A stretch of 5,875 bases of DNA from Parcubacteria group bacterium (lineage in GTDB: Bacteria; Patescibacteriota; Minisyncoccia; Minisyncoccales; UBA10102), in assembly GCA_016188735.1 (NCBI GenBank), contig JACPHF010000077.1, forward strand, positions 1 through 5,875, given 5' to 3'. Below are positions 5,371 through 5,875 of the stretch, piece by piece (the stretch's first letter is position 1; every line of letters starts with the position of its first letter). The notes beneath the pieces are model-generated. The model was not told the origin of the DNA. It did no database searches and worked only from the letters and a program-made list of their open reading frames with translations. The translations under genes and the position numbers were made by a program.

Positions 5371-5875
5371 CTAAGGGCAGTTTGTGGTTTGGGTGTCTTT
5401 GTATTCTCCAAGAACGCTGTTACATTGAGCCGTGTTGTCAATAAAAATATCTTTCGTTGTGTTGTTTGAAAAGCTTAGACCCTCAAGCAGCTGCGGGTAG
5501 CTGGCGCCAGAGAGTTTCATCCCAAAAGCGCTGTCTGAAAAACTTGAGTTTTTGATTGACGAAGAAGAGTTTTGCGCATAGAGCGCGGCTTCTTTCGCAT
5601 GCCTTGAAGTCACGTTTTCTATCTCTAGCGAGGCGCTATCAAGAAAGATATTTCCTTGAAAGGCATTTCCGATTGTACTTCCGCTGTTTTCAACCACAAC
5701 ATACTTGAGAACAGAATTTGTACTTGGCGAAACAAAAGCAAGGGATTTCCAACAGCCCGGGCAAGGGGAAGCGGCAAACGAGGTAAACGTGATCTGATCT
5801 GCCGCCGTGCCCTGGGCATTAAGAGTACCCGCTATGGTAAAAAGAGTATTTTCCTGCATTTGTACAGTGACGCCC
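5371..5875 (-). CDS. Right-handed beta-helix repeat protein, C-terminal part (5' end outside window)
   Basis: The frame is open to the window edge, so the ATG at 5857-5859 is probably internal: the codons before it read VTVQ, continuing the typical strand that precedes such a motif. The visible 168 residues follow the parallel beta-helix pattern seen in pectate-lyase-like surface proteins: IAGTLNAQGTAADQITFTS, then a WKSLAF turn, then NSVLKYVVVENSG, then short coils rich in Ser, Asn and Thr with regularly spaced Ile, Leu and Val (LEIENVTSRHAKEAALYAQNS, SSIKNSSFSDSAFGMKLSG). It ends in QCNSVLGEYKDTQTTNCP. Cysteines occur as CPGC near the start of the visible part and two near the C-terminus. 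There is no C-terminal anchor or sorting signal. It is probably an extracellular or cell-surface protein; substrate and function are unknown. No convincing terminator follows the TAG at 5371-5373. Confidence 0.8.
   Translation of the reverse strand, partial: GVTVQMQENTLFTIAGTLNAQGTAADQITFTSFAASPCPGCWKSLAFVSPSTNSVLKYVVVENSGSTIGNAFQGNIFLDSASLEIENVTSRHAKEAALYAQNSSSSIKNSSFSDSAFGMKLSGASYPQLLEGLSFSNNTTKDIFIDNTAQCNSVLGEYKDTQTTNCP

Overview
The window reads as a bacterial chromosome fragment, most likely from the candidate phyla radiation (Patescibacteria, perhaps a Parcubacteria-type lineage). This is an inference from three things: the wording of the UvrC endonuclease domain (DISNIQGKE in place of the DISH form), a tRNA gene with no encoded CCA end, and stand-alone genes for a secreted C39-like protein and a beta-helix surface protein. 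No database search was possible, so the lineage is only a suggestion. There are no phage, IS or CRISPR signatures.

Layout. Positions 1-1241 (minus) hold the first 413 codons of uvrC, which runs off the left edge. Upstream of it, on the same strand, is a clean intrinsic terminator (1323-1345) directly after a tRNA gene (1349-1422, best read as tRNA-Gln with anticodon CUG). The region 1423-1750 has no conventional gene but is rich in structure. It holds a near-perfect 57-nt hairpin, a set of mutually exclusive small hairpins, an 11-codon minus-strand ORF with a textbook Shine-Dalgarno, and candidate promoters facing both ways around a dyad. uvrA (1751-4561, plus) is complete and intact. Convergent to it is a secreted C39-family-like cysteine peptidase gene (4623-5258, minus), which has its own consensus-like promoter (5321-5350) and intrinsic terminator (4574-4615). 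The right edge (5371-5875, minus) is the 3' end of a right-handed beta-helix protein gene.

How it fits together. UvrA (damage recognition ATPase) and UvrC (dual-incision nuclease) are two of the three nucleotide excision repair proteins and sit here divergently around a tRNA; uvrB is not in the window. The two right-hand genes look like cell-envelope or secreted functions unrelated to repair. The most interesting area is the intergenic 1463-1683, which resembles a leader-peptide or attenuator-type RNA reading toward the tRNA. Also notable is a UvrC that has lost two of the four conserved cysteines thought to bind its iron-sulfur cluster.
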